DNA of 45,016 nt, from the NCBI GenBank assembly GCA_017610265.1, contig JAFCCH010000010.1, forward strand, positions 1 through 45,016, given 5' to 3'. The stretch is from Nitrososphaerota archaeon. Its GTDB lineage: Archaea; Iainarchaeota; Iainarchaeia; Iainarchaeales; GCA-2688035. The translations under genes were made by a program, and so were the position numbers. Shown here piece after piece: positions 26,346 to 35,982 of the stretch. Every line of letters starts with the position of its first letter. Within the stretch, counting starts at the first letter, position 1. A model generated the notes under the pieces. The model did no database searches and was not told the DNA's origin. It saw only the letters and a program-made list of their open reading frames with translations.

Positions 26346-27150
26346 TTAAATCACGCGTCCGCCTTTTTCCCTGAACTCTTTCCAGTGTTCTTTTGTTGGC
26401 CAGCTATAATAGCTTGGCTTGTTTCCCTTGTCAACTTTTGAAAAGTCCTGGTTTCTCACCTTATCAAGGGCCTCAAACAATGCTTCAACACTTTCATCAA
26501 AGCACTTTGAATAGAGTTCGTGCAATGTTTCGTTTCCGTGAATTGGAACCTTTCTTTGCGCCAAAACTTTTCCTTTGTCAATCTCGTGTTCCATTGTGTG
26601 AATTGATGTGCCTGTAAACTTTTCCCCTTTTCTAAAGGCCTGTAAGACAGGAAGCACTCCTCCATATGATGGGAGAAGGGCAGAGTGCCTGTTGAGGCAG
26701 CATATCTTTGGCAATGCTAAAATTTCCTTGCCGAAAATCCAATGCTAAAATTTCCTTGCCGAAAATCAATGGGTTTGAACTGATTATTACGTCTGGCTCA
26801 AATCCCCTCATTTTGAAAATGTATTCCTTTTTGTTGATGTCTTCTTTTACCCTGAAAAAAGGAATGTGAAAAAATTCAAGCACTGACTTTACCGAATAAA
26901 ATTTTGAGTTGGCATTCTTTTGTTGAAAGGCATTTTTTGACTTCATGTCCGCTTTTGTCCAAGCCATTTTTGCAAGCTCTTCAGGTGTAAAGTAATTCAA
27001 ATGCTTTAAGAAATATCTTTCAATATTGTTTTTCTTTGGAACCTTTGTTACAAGCGCGACTCCGACAACCTTGTCCTTGGTTCGCCTGAGAAAATCCGCA
27101 AAAAATTCAGGATGGTAAATGCCCTCGTCCAAGACAAAGAAAAGCCTCAT
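26346..27150 (-). pseudogene. Methionyl-tRNA-formyltransferase-fold sugar formyltransferase split by a 28-bp tandem duplication
   Basis: Track ORFs 26632..27150 and 26346..26714 fuse when one 28-bp copy is removed: SSNPLIFGKEILALPKICCLNRHSALLPSYGGVLPVLQ...GTSIHTMEHEIDKGKVLAQ. 805-28=777 nt, 258 codons plus stop. Asn/His/Asp catalytic residues are present in the restored frame. Confidence 0.88.
26712..26767. repeat. Exact 28-bp tandem duplication inside a coding region
   Basis: caatgctaaaatttccttgccgaaaatc at 26712..26739 and 26740..26767. Confidence 0.97.
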
Positions 27151-28037
27151 TTTTTTACACCGCCAAAATCTTCTACAAGCCTTTTGAATGAAACGCTTTT
27201 CACAGTTTTAAACTCTTTCTTTCTCCACTCAGAGTAATAAAATTCCGGAAATCCCTTTCCGTCCTTCCAGTGAACGGCTTCTTCCTTTTTTGCAAAGCCA
27301 GGGTGAAACAAGGCCTCCACTACTGCATTTCTTTCCCAAATTTTTGGCAAAGCAGCCCTTACAACTTCCTCGCTCATGTTTCCTGCAAAAATGTTTCCAA
27401 TAAAGTAATCATTGCTTTTTATTCCGAGCTTTTCAAGCTTTTGCTTTTTTCCGGCAGACAACTGGTTTAGAAGAACGTGCTTTGCAATGTTTAATCCGAA
27501 ATAATTTTCCAAAAAGTTTGCCCTGTCAAGTGCAAGGAAGAACGGTTCTTTTGGAATTCTGATATAGGAAATTCCCAATTCTTTTCTAAGCTCTAAAATT
27601 GTTTCAAACACAAAGGGAATCATGTGGAAATGACGGTGACTGTCAATGTTTATTTTAGCATTTTTGGGCAAAACTTTTCTGACCTTTTCAACCTGGCTTG
27701 CAATCTCTTTCTTTGTTTCATGCTTCAGCCTTTTTTTTCCTGCCTTGCCTGCTGAAAGCCATGCAAACCAAAGGCTTTGAAAGCTGTGCTTAAAATATCC
27801 TTTTTCGTCAACAAGAAGACCTTTATTTGCCCTTAGGGCTTTTCCTTCTGCAAGGTTTAGGTGGATGCCAAGCCTAAGGCCCTTTCTCTTCTTGAATTCC
27901 TTTATTGCATAGTCAAATGCATAGCCGTTTGGCACAATGCTTGTGCTTGTAAGGCTCCCTTTGTCAGCACATTCGAGTATTTTGTCCGAAACGCCTTTTG
28001 AGAAGCCAAAGTCGTCAGCATGTATTATTAGCTTCAT
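27147..28037 (-). CDS. ChbG/YdjC-like carbohydrate deacetylase
   Basis: MKLIIHADDFGFSKGVSDKIL; GIHLNLAEGKAL; INIDSHRHFHMIPFVFE. ATG 28037 preferred over the track start 28091. Confidence 0.9.
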   Translation of the reverse strand: MKLIIHADDFGFSKGVSDKILECADKGSLTSTSIVPNGYAFDYAIKEFKKRKGLRLGIHLNLAEGKALRANKGLLVDEKGYFKHSFQSLWFAWLSAGKAGKKRLKHETKKEIASQVEKVRKVLPKNAKINIDSHRHFHMIPFVFETILELRKELGISYIRIPKEPFFLALDRANFLENYFGLNIAKHVLLNQLSAGKKQKLEKLGIKSNDYFIGNIFAGNMSEEVVRAALPKIWERNAVVEALFHPGFAKKEEAVHWKDGKGFPEFYYSEWRKKEFKTVKSVSFKRLVEDFGGVKK

Positions 28038-28159
28038 AGCCAGATATTCTTGGACAGCGAAAGCCCTAAAAAAGCTCTTTTCGTGGTACAATTCTCGCAG
28101 AGTAAGCGCTTTAAATCCCCTTAGGCTTTATTTCTTTAGACGCTGTTTTGTTGGTTAAA

Positions 28160-29434
28160 ATGGACACAATTTGCATTATTGGACTTGGATATGTGGGTCT
28201 GCCATTGGCATGCCTTTGTGCTGAAAAGGGTTTTAGGGTTAAAGGCCTTGACTTAGACAAAGGCATTGTTGAAAGCACAAACAAGGGAATTTCCCACATT
28301 AAGAACAAAAGCCTTGAAGCCAAGGTAAAAAAGCTCAAAGGAAAAATCGAGGCCTTTTCAGAGCCAAACTGCATTAAGGGATCAAACATTGTAATTGTAT
28401 GCGTTCCAACGCCGGCAATTGGCTCAAAGCCTGATTTAAATCCTTTGAAGAGAGCTTCTTCAACCATTGCAAAATTCCTTGAAAAAGGGCAGCTTGTAAT
28501 TGTTGAGTCAACAATCTATCCTGGAACAGTGCAGGAAGTTGTTCAGCCAATTCTTGAAAAAACAGGATTAAAGGCAGGAACAGACTTCTTCCTTGGACAC
28601 TGCCCTGAAAGAATTGATCCTGGCAACACAGTCTTTTCACTTGAAAAAATTCCAAGAGTGCTTGCATGCCTTTCAGAAGAGGGGACAGGCAAAGCTGAGA
28701 AATTTTACAAATCAATTATCAATGCCAATATTCTTGTGTTAAGCAGTGTCAAAAGCGCTGAAGCAGTAAAGGTTGTTGAAAATACTTTTAGGGACATTAA
28801 CATTGCTTTTGTAAACGAGCTTGCAAAAAGCTTTGACAAAATGGAAATTGACCTTAAAGAAGTAATCAAAGGTGCTTCCTCAAAGCCCTTTGGCTTTATG
28901 CCATTTTATCCAGGGCCAGGGGTGGGCGGACATTGCATTGCCCAAGATCCTTACTATCTGATTGCAAGAGCCGAGGAAGCAGGCTTTCAGCACAGTTTCC
29001 TGAAACTTGCTCGTTCAATCAATGAGAGCATGCCGTCTTATGTTTCACAGCTTGTGGAAGGTGCGTTGCTTAAATCAGGCGCAAAAATTAAAGGTGCAAA
29101 AGTTGCGGTCCTAGGTCTTTCATACAAGCCAGATGTTGACGACACAAGAAAAAGCCCTGCTTTGGAAATAATTAAGTTGCTTGAACAAAAGGGCTGCAAA
29201 ATAAATGTTTTTGACCCATGGGTTTTGGAGGACGGCAATGTTTCCTCTCTTGAAGAGGCATTGGAGAATGTTGACGCAATTGTCCTTGCAACAAATCACA
29301 AAATTTTTATTGAAAAGCTAAAGCCCTCTTTCCTGAAGGGGAAAAATATAAGGGTTGTAATTGACACAAGGAATGCACTTGACAAATTTGGAATTGAAGC
29401 AGAAGGCATTCTTTACAAGGGAATTGGAAGATAG
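28160..29434 (+). CDS. Nucleotide sugar dehydrogenase (UDP-N-acetylhexosamine/ManNAc dehydrogenase, WecC-like)
   Basis: MDTICIIGLGYVGLPLACLCAEKGFRVKGLDLD; STIYPGTVQEVV; GHCPERIDPGN; GVGGHCIAQDPYYL. ATG 28160 preferred over the track start 28148. Confidence 0.92.
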   Translation: MDTICIIGLGYVGLPLACLCAEKGFRVKGLDLDKGIVESTNKGISHIKNKSLEAKVKKLKGKIEAFSEPNCIKGSNIVIVCVPTPAIGSKPDLNPLKRASSTIAKFLEKGQLVIVESTIYPGTVQEVVQPILEKTGLKAGTDFFLGHCPERIDPGNTVFSLEKIPRVLACLSEEGTGKAEKFYKSIINANILVLSSVKSAEAVKVVENTFRDINIAFVNELAKSFDKMEIDLKEVIKGASSKPFGFMPFYPGPGVGGHCIAQDPYYLIARAEEAGFQHSFLKLARSINESMPSYVSQLVEGALLKSGAKIKGAKVAVLGLSYKPDVDDTRKSPALEIIKLLEQKGCKINVFDPWVLEDGNVSSLEEALENVDAIVLATNHKIFIEKLKPSFLKGKNIRVVIDTRNALDKFGIEAEGILYKGIGR

Positions 29435-29442
29435 GTGTTTTC

Positions 29443-30876
29443 TTGAGCGGAACAATTGAAAGAGGTGCTTTCTCGCTTTTTTTGTCAAACTTCGTTTTCT
29501 TTATTTCAAGTTACCTGGTTTACTTTGCTTTGGGACGGCTTTTGGGCGAAGCAAGTTTCGGAGTTTACGGAATTGTAATTTCACTTGTAACCATTATTAA
29601 CATGGTTTTAATGACTGCAATGGAGCAAACTGTTTCAAAATTTGTGTCAGAAAAGCCAGAGCAGCATGAGCGCATTAAAAAAGCGGCATTAATGCTGCAT
29701 CTTTCAATTTCCTCATTAATCTTCATTGCATTTCTTTTGTTTACTCCAATGATTGCCCTTTTGCTTAATGATGTGTCACTTACTCCCTTCATTTACTTAA
29801 TTTCTCCCTTAATTCTTTTGCATCCCTTGTTTAGAATTTTTTCAGGTGTCCTGAATGGCTTGAAGAAATTTAGCCTGCAGGCAAAGCTTGTTGGAGTTTA
29901 CTCTATTGCAAAGGTTGTTTTAATCGTTGGTCTTGTCCTTCTTGGATTTGGCCTTGGAGGGGCAATTTCCGGTTTTGTGCTTTCATCAGTTCTTGTAGTG
30001 ATTGCCGCATTCTTTGTTGTGGGCCTTGACATTTCCAAAAAGCCTGTTAACCAGGCAAAAATGATTGCCTTTGCACTGCCAATTGGTGGACTTGCAGTTA
30101 TCACCAACCTTTTGATGAGCCTTGACCTCTTTGCAGTAAAGGCTTTTACAGAGCCAAGCATTTCAAGCACTCTTGCAGGATATTACACTGCAGCCGGTAC
30201 AGTTGCAAAGGTTATCCCAACACTTGTAATTGCAATTTCTTTTGTGGCATTTCCGCTTGTTTCAGGAGCTTCGTTTAAGAAAGACAGCAAGAAAACAGGT
30301 TTTTACATTTCCAATGCATTGCGTTATTCCCTTCTTGCAATTGGATTTATGGCCTGCCTTTTTTCAGTTACTGCTTCTGAATTACTTGAATTTGTTTACG
30401 GCGCAAGATATGCACCTGCTGCAATTCCATTAGAAGTGCTTGCATTCGGCCTTGGAGCCTTTGCCCTTTTCTCAATTTTTGTAACCATTATCTCTGCCGC
30501 TGGCAAGCCAAAAACAGCCTTTTTAGTTGGCAATGTTGTTCTTTTGGCGGATATTGTGCTAAACTTTATCTTTGTTCCCTCCCACGGAATGCTGGGAGCA
30601 GCAATTGCAACCACTGCAGCCTCGTTTTTTGGGCTGATTATATCAGGCCTTTTTGTAAAGGCAAGGCTTGGCTCTTTTGTGGCTTTGAAAACAATTGCAC
30701 GTGTTTTCCTGGCAGGAGCGGCAATTTTTGCGGTTGCAGACTTTTTGCCTGGAACAGGTCTTCTGCTGCCTTTTAAATATTTTACTTTGTTAGTTGTTTA
30801 TCTGGGTGTTTTGCTTGGCTTGCGTGAGCTAAAGCACTTTGATTTTTTGGTTTTGAAAAACGTTTTAAGAAAATGA
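29443..30876 (+). CDS. Polysaccharide flippase (Wzx/MATE-like, MOP superfamily), copy 1
   Basis: TTG start; GRLLGEASFGVYGIVISLVTIINMVLM; at least 12 TM pattern. Confidence 0.85.
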   Translation: MSGTIERGAFSLFLSNFVFFISSYLVYFALGRLLGEASFGVYGIVISLVTIINMVLMTAMEQTVSKFVSEKPEQHERIKKAALMLHLSISSLIFIAFLLFTPMIALLLNDVSLTPFIYLISPLILLHPLFRIFSGVLNGLKKFSLQAKLVGVYSIAKVVLIVGLVLLGFGLGGAISGFVLSSVLVVIAAFFVVGLDISKKPVNQAKMIAFALPIGGLAVITNLLMSLDLFAVKAFTEPSISSTLAGYYTAAGTVAKVIPTLVIAISFVAFPLVSGASFKKDSKKTGFYISNALRYSLLAIGFMACLFSVTASELLEFVYGARYAPAAIPLEVLAFGLGAFALFSIFVTIISAAGKPKTAFLVGNVVLLADIVLNFIFVPSHGMLGAAIATTAASFFGLIISGLFVKARLGSFVALKTIARVFLAGAAIFAVADFLPGTGLLLPFKYFTLLVVYLGVLLGLRELKHFDFLVLKNVLRK

Positions 30877-30880
30877 TAAA

Positions 30881-32308
30881 ATGAAGATATTACTTACAAT
30901 GTCAAGGTTTGAGCCCAATATTAATCCTCCTTTGGGGATTGCTTATGTTGCAGCAGCCTTGCGCAAGGAAGGCTTTGACGTTGAAATTCTTGACCCAAGC
31001 TTTGACGGAAAGCAGTATGCAATTGACAGAATAAAAAAGGCAGACTATGACATTATTGGCTTTAGTTGTTTTACCATGAACTATAATGTTTCAAGAGAGC
31101 TTTCAGAGCTTGCAAAAAAGGTTAACAAAAATGTTTTGAGGGTTTTTGGCGGGCCGCATGTAATTGTTGTGCCTGAAGAAAGCATTACTGATAAGGAAGT
31201 TGACGTAATTTGCCTTGGTGAGGGCGAAACAACTTTTGTGGAACTGGCTAAGGCTTTGAGAGACAAAAAGCCACTGGAGTCAGTTAGTGGAATCTGGTTT
31301 AAGAAAGAAGGTCAGATTGTGAAGAATCCTGTTCGCTCAATGATTTGCAAGCTTGATGAGCTTCCTTTTCCTGCAAGGGACTTGCTGAAGATGGACAAAT
31401 ATCTTAATGCAAAACTTGGAAGGGCTGCATGGGCGGTAAAACAACCCTCAACAACTGTTATGGTTGGAAGAGGCTGTCCCTTTAACTGTACTTATTGTTC
31501 AACAAAATTAATTTTTGGTAAGAGTGTAAGGTTAAGGTCTTCTGAGAATGTTGTTGACGAAATAGAGCAATTGATTAAGGATTATGGCATTAGGGGCATT
31601 GCATTTATTGACGATACCTTTACAATTAACAAAAAGGTTGTCCAGGCAATCTGCGAAGAGCTCATTAGGAGAAAAATAAATATTGAATGGGCTTGCAATA
31701 GTAGAATTGACACAATTTCTCCTGAACTCTTGAAGATTATGAAGAAAGCTGGCTGTGTTTACATCACTTTTGGAGTTGAATCAGGAAATCAAGAAGTTTT
31801 AGACAAGTTTATCAAAAAGGGAATAAGGCTTGAAAAGGTTAAAGATGTTTTCAGATGGACAAAGCAGGCGGGCATTAACATAGGAGCCTACTTCCTTTTG
31901 GGGATTCCTGGTGAAACTCTGGAGAACATGCAGGAAACAATTGACTTTGCAATTAAGGTTAATCCAGATGTTGTAAACTTTAATATGGTAAGGCCAATGC
32001 CTAAAACTGAAATGTATTATCTTGCAAAAAAGTATGGCAAGGTAACTGCCAAGGGCTGGGATGACTTTAATTTTGATGCAAAGCCAATCTTTGAAAGCAA
32101 GGACTGGACCTCAAAGCAGGTTGAGGAAATGTATCACAATGCCTACAGGGCATTTTATTTCAGGCCAAGCTTTATGGCTAAACAGTTTTTCTCTATTAGG
32201 AATGCAGACGACATAAAAAGCATTTACCACGGCCTGTTGATGATTTTGAAACAGGCTTTTGTTAAAAGAATTCCTGGTTCAAAGAAGAAAGACGGCGGGA
32301 AAAAATGA
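30881..32308 (+). CDS. B12-binding-domain radical SAM protein (paralogue 2)
   Basis: GRGCPFNCTYC; FGGPHVIVVPEE; C-terminal AYRAFYFRPSFMAK. Confidence 0.92.
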   Translation: MKILLTMSRFEPNINPPLGIAYVAAALRKEGFDVEILDPSFDGKQYAIDRIKKADYDIIGFSCFTMNYNVSRELSELAKKVNKNVLRVFGGPHVIVVPEESITDKEVDVICLGEGETTFVELAKALRDKKPLESVSGIWFKKEGQIVKNPVRSMICKLDELPFPARDLLKMDKYLNAKLGRAAWAVKQPSTTVMVGRGCPFNCTYCSTKLIFGKSVRLRSSENVVDEIEQLIKDYGIRGIAFIDDTFTINKKVVQAICEELIRRKINIEWACNSRIDTISPELLKIMKKAGCVYITFGVESGNQEVLDKFIKKGIRLEKVKDVFRWTKQAGINIGAYFLLGIPGETLENMQETIDFAIKVNPDVVNFNMVRPMPKTEMYYLAKKYGKVTAKGWDDFNFDAKPIFESKDWTSKQVEEMYHNAYRAFYFRPSFMAKQFFSIRNADDIKSIYHGLLMILKQAFVKRIPGSKKKDGGKK

Positions 32309-33498
32309 AGAAGCCAAATGTTCTGTTTCTAGTAACCTCGTTTATCCGCTTTAAGGAGGATGACAGCGCCTGGTTTGACCATCTAAGGCTCTGCGCACAA
32401 AAAGGTGTAAGTTATGATGTTGTTGCCCCTCATGATAGAGAGAACAGCAAGGGCTTTGAAATTCTTGACAAAATCAGGATTCACAGGTTCCGATACTTTT
32501 TTCCAAAATCCCTTCACAGAATTGCCTATTACGGTGGAGCAGCTCACAATCTTTCAAAAAGCCTTCTTGCGAAAATTCAATTGCCTTTTTTTATGGTTTC
32601 GTTTTTCCTAAAAGCTTTGCGGAATGCGCGAAACAAGAATGTTTATCACGCAATTTTTCTTCCAAGTGCAGTTGTTGCAGTAATTTTGAAAAAGCTTACT
32701 GGAAAGCCGTTTGTGTTTTGGGTGCAAAGGCTTGTGTTTGGAAAAGGCTTAATGAGAAAGCTAAACCACTGGATTTTGGTAAATTGTGACTTTGTAATGT
32801 TTAATTCTTCTTACCTGCAAAAAAAGGCCTTGAAGGAAATCACTCCCAAAAGGCACATGATTCTCCACATGGGAGTTAACTTGAAGAATTTCAAGCCAAT
32901 GGCAAAAGCCCCTTTGAGAAAAAGGCTTGGCATTCCGCAGAACAAAAAGATTGTTTTTGCTGTTGGAAGATTTGTTGAAAAGAAAGGATTTCCCTATTTG
33001 ATTGAGGCAATGAACAGGATTAAGACAAAGAACGTGCTTTGCCTGATTGGCGGTTTTGGCCCTCTTGAAGAAAAACTCAAGCAGCTTGTCAAAGACAAGG
33101 GTCTTGAAGATAAAGTTAAGTTTGTGGGGCTGATTCCAAACAAGGAGGTTTCTCTTTGGCTTAATGCAACAGACGTTTTTGTTGTTCCCTCAATAGTTGA
33201 CAGCAGGGGCGAAACAGAAACTCTTGGGATTGTGGCAGTTGAAGGCATTGCATGCGGCAAACCAGTCATTGCTTCAAGGGTCGGTGGTCTTGTTGACGTT
33301 GTAAAAGATGGCTTGAACGGTTTCCTTGTAAAGGAAAAGTCTCCTTTGGGGATTGCTGAAAAGATTGACCTGATGTTTAGTGAGCAAGGCCTTGTTGAAC
33401 AACTTGGAAAAAATGCGAGAAAGTTTGCCAAAGAAAACTTTTCAGAAAAGCAGGCCGTTGAAAATATTCTTTCTGTTTATAATCAAGTTCTTGAATAA
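32305..33498 (+). CDS. GT4 family glycosyltransferase
   Basis: KIVFAVGRFVEKKGFPYLIEAM; VFVVPSIVDSRGETETLGIVAVEGIACGKPVIASRVGGLVDVV. Confidence 0.93.
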   Translation: MKKPNVLFLVTSFIRFKEDDSAWFDHLRLCAQKGVSYDVVAPHDRENSKGFEILDKIRIHRFRYFFPKSLHRIAYYGGAAHNLSKSLLAKIQLPFFMVSFFLKALRNARNKNVYHAIFLPSAVVAVILKKLTGKPFVFWVQRLVFGKGLMRKLNHWILVNCDFVMFNSSYLQKKALKEITPKRHMILHMGVNLKNFKPMAKAPLRKRLGIPQNKKIVFAVGRFVEKKGFPYLIEAMNRIKTKNVLCLIGGFGPLEEKLKQLVKDKGLEDKVKFVGLIPNKEVSLWLNATDVFVVPSIVDSRGETETLGIVAVEGIACGKPVIASRVGGLVDVVKDGLNGFLVKEKSPLGIAEKIDLMFSEQGLVEQLGKNARKFAKENFSEKQAVENILSVYNQVLE

Positions 33499-33533
33499 AT
33501 CAAACAAGTTTTTGTCTAACCAAACAAACCTGA

Positions 33534-34910
33534 TTAGGTTTTGAGAATCCACTGGTAGGCAACCTTTGCGCCTGCAAAAAGCTTTTTTGGATTTCCCAAA
33601 TTCTTTAAAATTGTTTTTGGCCTAAGCAAAAGCTGAATTCTTGCCTTTTTGTAAGTTTTTTCAATGTCTTCTTTAGAAGCCATACCAGGCATGATAAATT
33701 TGACCTTGCTTCCAAGGCTGAATAGGTCTTCCTGGCTTGTGGTCAAAAATTTGCCTTCTCCCTTGTTTATTTGGTCGTAAAGCCTTGTGCCAGGGTAAGG
33801 TGTTGTCATCGAAATGCTGCAATAATCTAAGTCAAGCTCTTTTGCAAACTGAACAGTGTCTTTCATTGTTTCAAGGGTGTCATTTGGCAGGCCAAACATA
33901 AAAAAGCCAACTGTTGTAATCTTGTATTTCTTCAAAAGCTTTACCGCATTCCTGACTTCTTCCAGAGTTTGCTGTTTTCCAATCTGGTCAAGAATCTTTT
34001 GGTTGCCTGACTCAATGCCAAGGCCTGTGTATTTTAGGCCAGCTTTTTTCATCCAGCTTACAACCTCTTCATTGAGGCTGTTTGCCCTTATTCCGTTTGG
34101 CAGGCTCCATGGAAGGTTAAGCTTTCTTTTCACCATTTCCTTGCAGATTGCAATTGCTCTTTTCTTGTCTGCAGCAAATGCATCATCTGCAATTTGGAAT
34201 TCCTTTATTTCAAAATTCTTTTTCAAGTAAACAAGCTCGTCAACAACATTTTTTGGAGATCTTGCCCTAAACTTTATTCCGAACAGGCCTTTGAAGCAAT
34301 AACAGCAGTTGAAGGGACAGCCTCTGCTTGTAACAATAGGCAGGCTTTTTCCGCTTGTCCTGACTGCAGAGCCATATTTTTTAATTGGAAAGCCGTTCCA
34401 GTCCGGAAAAGGGATTGAGTCCAAGTCTGTGTTTAAAGCCCGGCTTTCATTTAGGATTCTTTTATCACTCCACCTGAATCCAAGTCCCTTAATCTTTTTC
34501 AGCTCAGCCAATTTTTTTCCATTTTCAATAGCGTTTAACAATTCCACAAATGTTTGTTCTCCCTCTCCCATTATCACATAATCTGCAAAGTCAAGGCAGT
34601 CCTTTGGGTCAATTGTGGGGTGGGCTCCTCCAATAACAACTGGAATGCCCAATTTTTTCCTGATTGCTCCAGACAATTCCTTTACTGTCTTATAAGTAGG
34701 GGTAGTCATGCTGATTGCGGCAATGTCACTGCCCTTAACTCTTTCAAGAACCTCGTCAAGCTTTAAATTAAGCACATTGTTGTCAAGAATCTTTACCTTG
34801 TGGCCTGCTTTTTGGGCAACTGCTTTAAGGTATGCAAGGCCTATTGGAGCCTCGTGCGTGAAGTAAATTTCAAATGATGGATGGATTAATTCAATTTTCA
34901 TCTTAATCAC
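33534..34910 (-). CDS. B12-binding-domain radical SAM protein (paralogue 3)
   Basis: SRGCPFNCCYC; VIGGAHPTIDPKDCL; GIESGNQKILDQI. Confidence 0.92.
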   Translation of the reverse strand: MIKMKIELIHPSFEIYFTHEAPIGLAYLKAVAQKAGHKVKILDNNVLNLKLDEVLERVKGSDIAAISMTTPTYKTVKELSGAIRKKLGIPVVIGGAHPTIDPKDCLDFADYVIMGEGEQTFVELLNAIENGKKLAELKKIKGLGFRWSDKRILNESRALNTDLDSIPFPDWNGFPIKKYGSAVRTSGKSLPIVTSRGCPFNCCYCFKGLFGIKFRARSPKNVVDELVYLKKNFEIKEFQIADDAFAADKKRAIAICKEMVKRKLNLPWSLPNGIRANSLNEEVVSWMKKAGLKYTGLGIESGNQKILDQIGKQQTLEEVRNAVKLLKKYKITTVGFFMFGLPNDTLETMKDTVQFAKELDLDYCSISMTTPYPGTRLYDQINKGEGKFLTTSQEDLFSLGSKVKFIMPGMASKEDIEKTYKKARIQLLLRPKTILKNLGNPKKLFAGAKVAYQWILKT

Positions 34911-35982
34911 TTCCTGGCAAAAGGTCTTTTATGATATAAAGCGCAATTTTTGGCCACAGTCTTTTTGTAAACATCATATTGTTCTGCTGAAAACAGGAGT
35001 GGGTGCACCAGCATTTCTTTTGCCTTATTGAATCCCGCTGCCTTTCAGCCTTTTCACCTTTCAGAATCTCTTCTGAACTGTTTTCCCTGATATTTCCAAT
35101 TTTTGGGGTCAACTCACAGAAATGCAGGTTGCCTGTCTCTGTCAAAACCATGTTAACTGTTCCCACATAACATGGGAAAAGCTGTTTTTTCTTTTCAAGT
35201 ATTTCAAGATATTTGTCAAACACAAATTTTTTGGCTGAAATAGCAATCCTTGAAGTGATGCTGTTTTCCCTATAAAAAGAACTGCCTTTGTAGGATGCAA
35301 AGATTGCAGGCCTAACTTTTTTCAGCTGTGCAATAGTCGGCGCAGTAATTCCCTTATCTTTTGGGCTGCCTCTCATGATTTCAAAGGTCTGGAAGTCAAT
35401 TGCAGGCATGTTTTTCTTGACGAAATCAATAAGCATTGGAATGTTTTCCACGTTCTTGTTTGAAATTGTTGTAACTGCTTTTAGTCCAAAGTCTTGTTCC
35501 TTCTTGAGTTGTGCAAGAAGCTTGTATGTTTCAAGCGCCTTTTCAAACGAGCCTTTAACGCCTCTGATTTCGTCGTGAATTTGCTTTGTGCCATCAAGCG
35601 AAATATTGATTCCAAGATTTATTTTAGGATGCTTTTCAAGAATGTTTTCAATCTCTTTGGCAATTTGCTTTGGCCTCAAGCCGTTTGTTGGAATGCCAAA
35701 GTTTTTTGTGCCGCATTCTTTTTCAAAGATTGTGATAATGTCCTCAAGGTCTTTTCTAAGCAGGGGTTCTCCGCCTGAAAAGCCAACTTCAGGCAGGTCT
35801 TCAAATTCTTTTGCAAATTTTTCAATTTCTTCAAGCTTTAATTCGTTTTTGTTTTGGTTCAATGCCTGCCAGTTAAAGCAGTGAATGCAGCGGCTGTCAC
35901 ATCTTCCTGTAACAAAGAAGATTAGGTTGACAGGCTTTTTCAGTCTGCCTTTTGTAAATGATCTGATAACTTTTTCAAGCAT
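34903..35982 (-). CDS. Radical SAM protein with SPASM-like C-terminal Cys cluster
   Basis: FVTGRCDSRCIHCFNW; EVGFSGGEPLLRKDL; C-terminal FPCYVGTVNMVLTETGNLHFCELTPKIGNI...KCWCTHSC. Confidence 0.88.
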   Translation of the reverse strand: MLEKVIRSFTKGRLKKPVNLIFFVTGRCDSRCIHCFNWQALNQNKNELKLEEIEKFAKEFEDLPEVGFSGGEPLLRKDLEDIITIFEKECGTKNFGIPTNGLRPKQIAKEIENILEKHPKINLGINISLDGTKQIHDEIRGVKGSFEKALETYKLLAQLKKEQDFGLKAVTTISNKNVENIPMLIDFVKKNMPAIDFQTFEIMRGSPKDKGITAPTIAQLKKVRPAIFASYKGSSFYRENSITSRIAISAKKFVFDKYLEILEKKKQLFPCYVGTVNMVLTETGNLHFCELTPKIGNIRENSSEEILKGEKAERQRDSIRQKKCWCTHSCFQQNNMMFTKRLWPKIALYIIKDLLPGSD

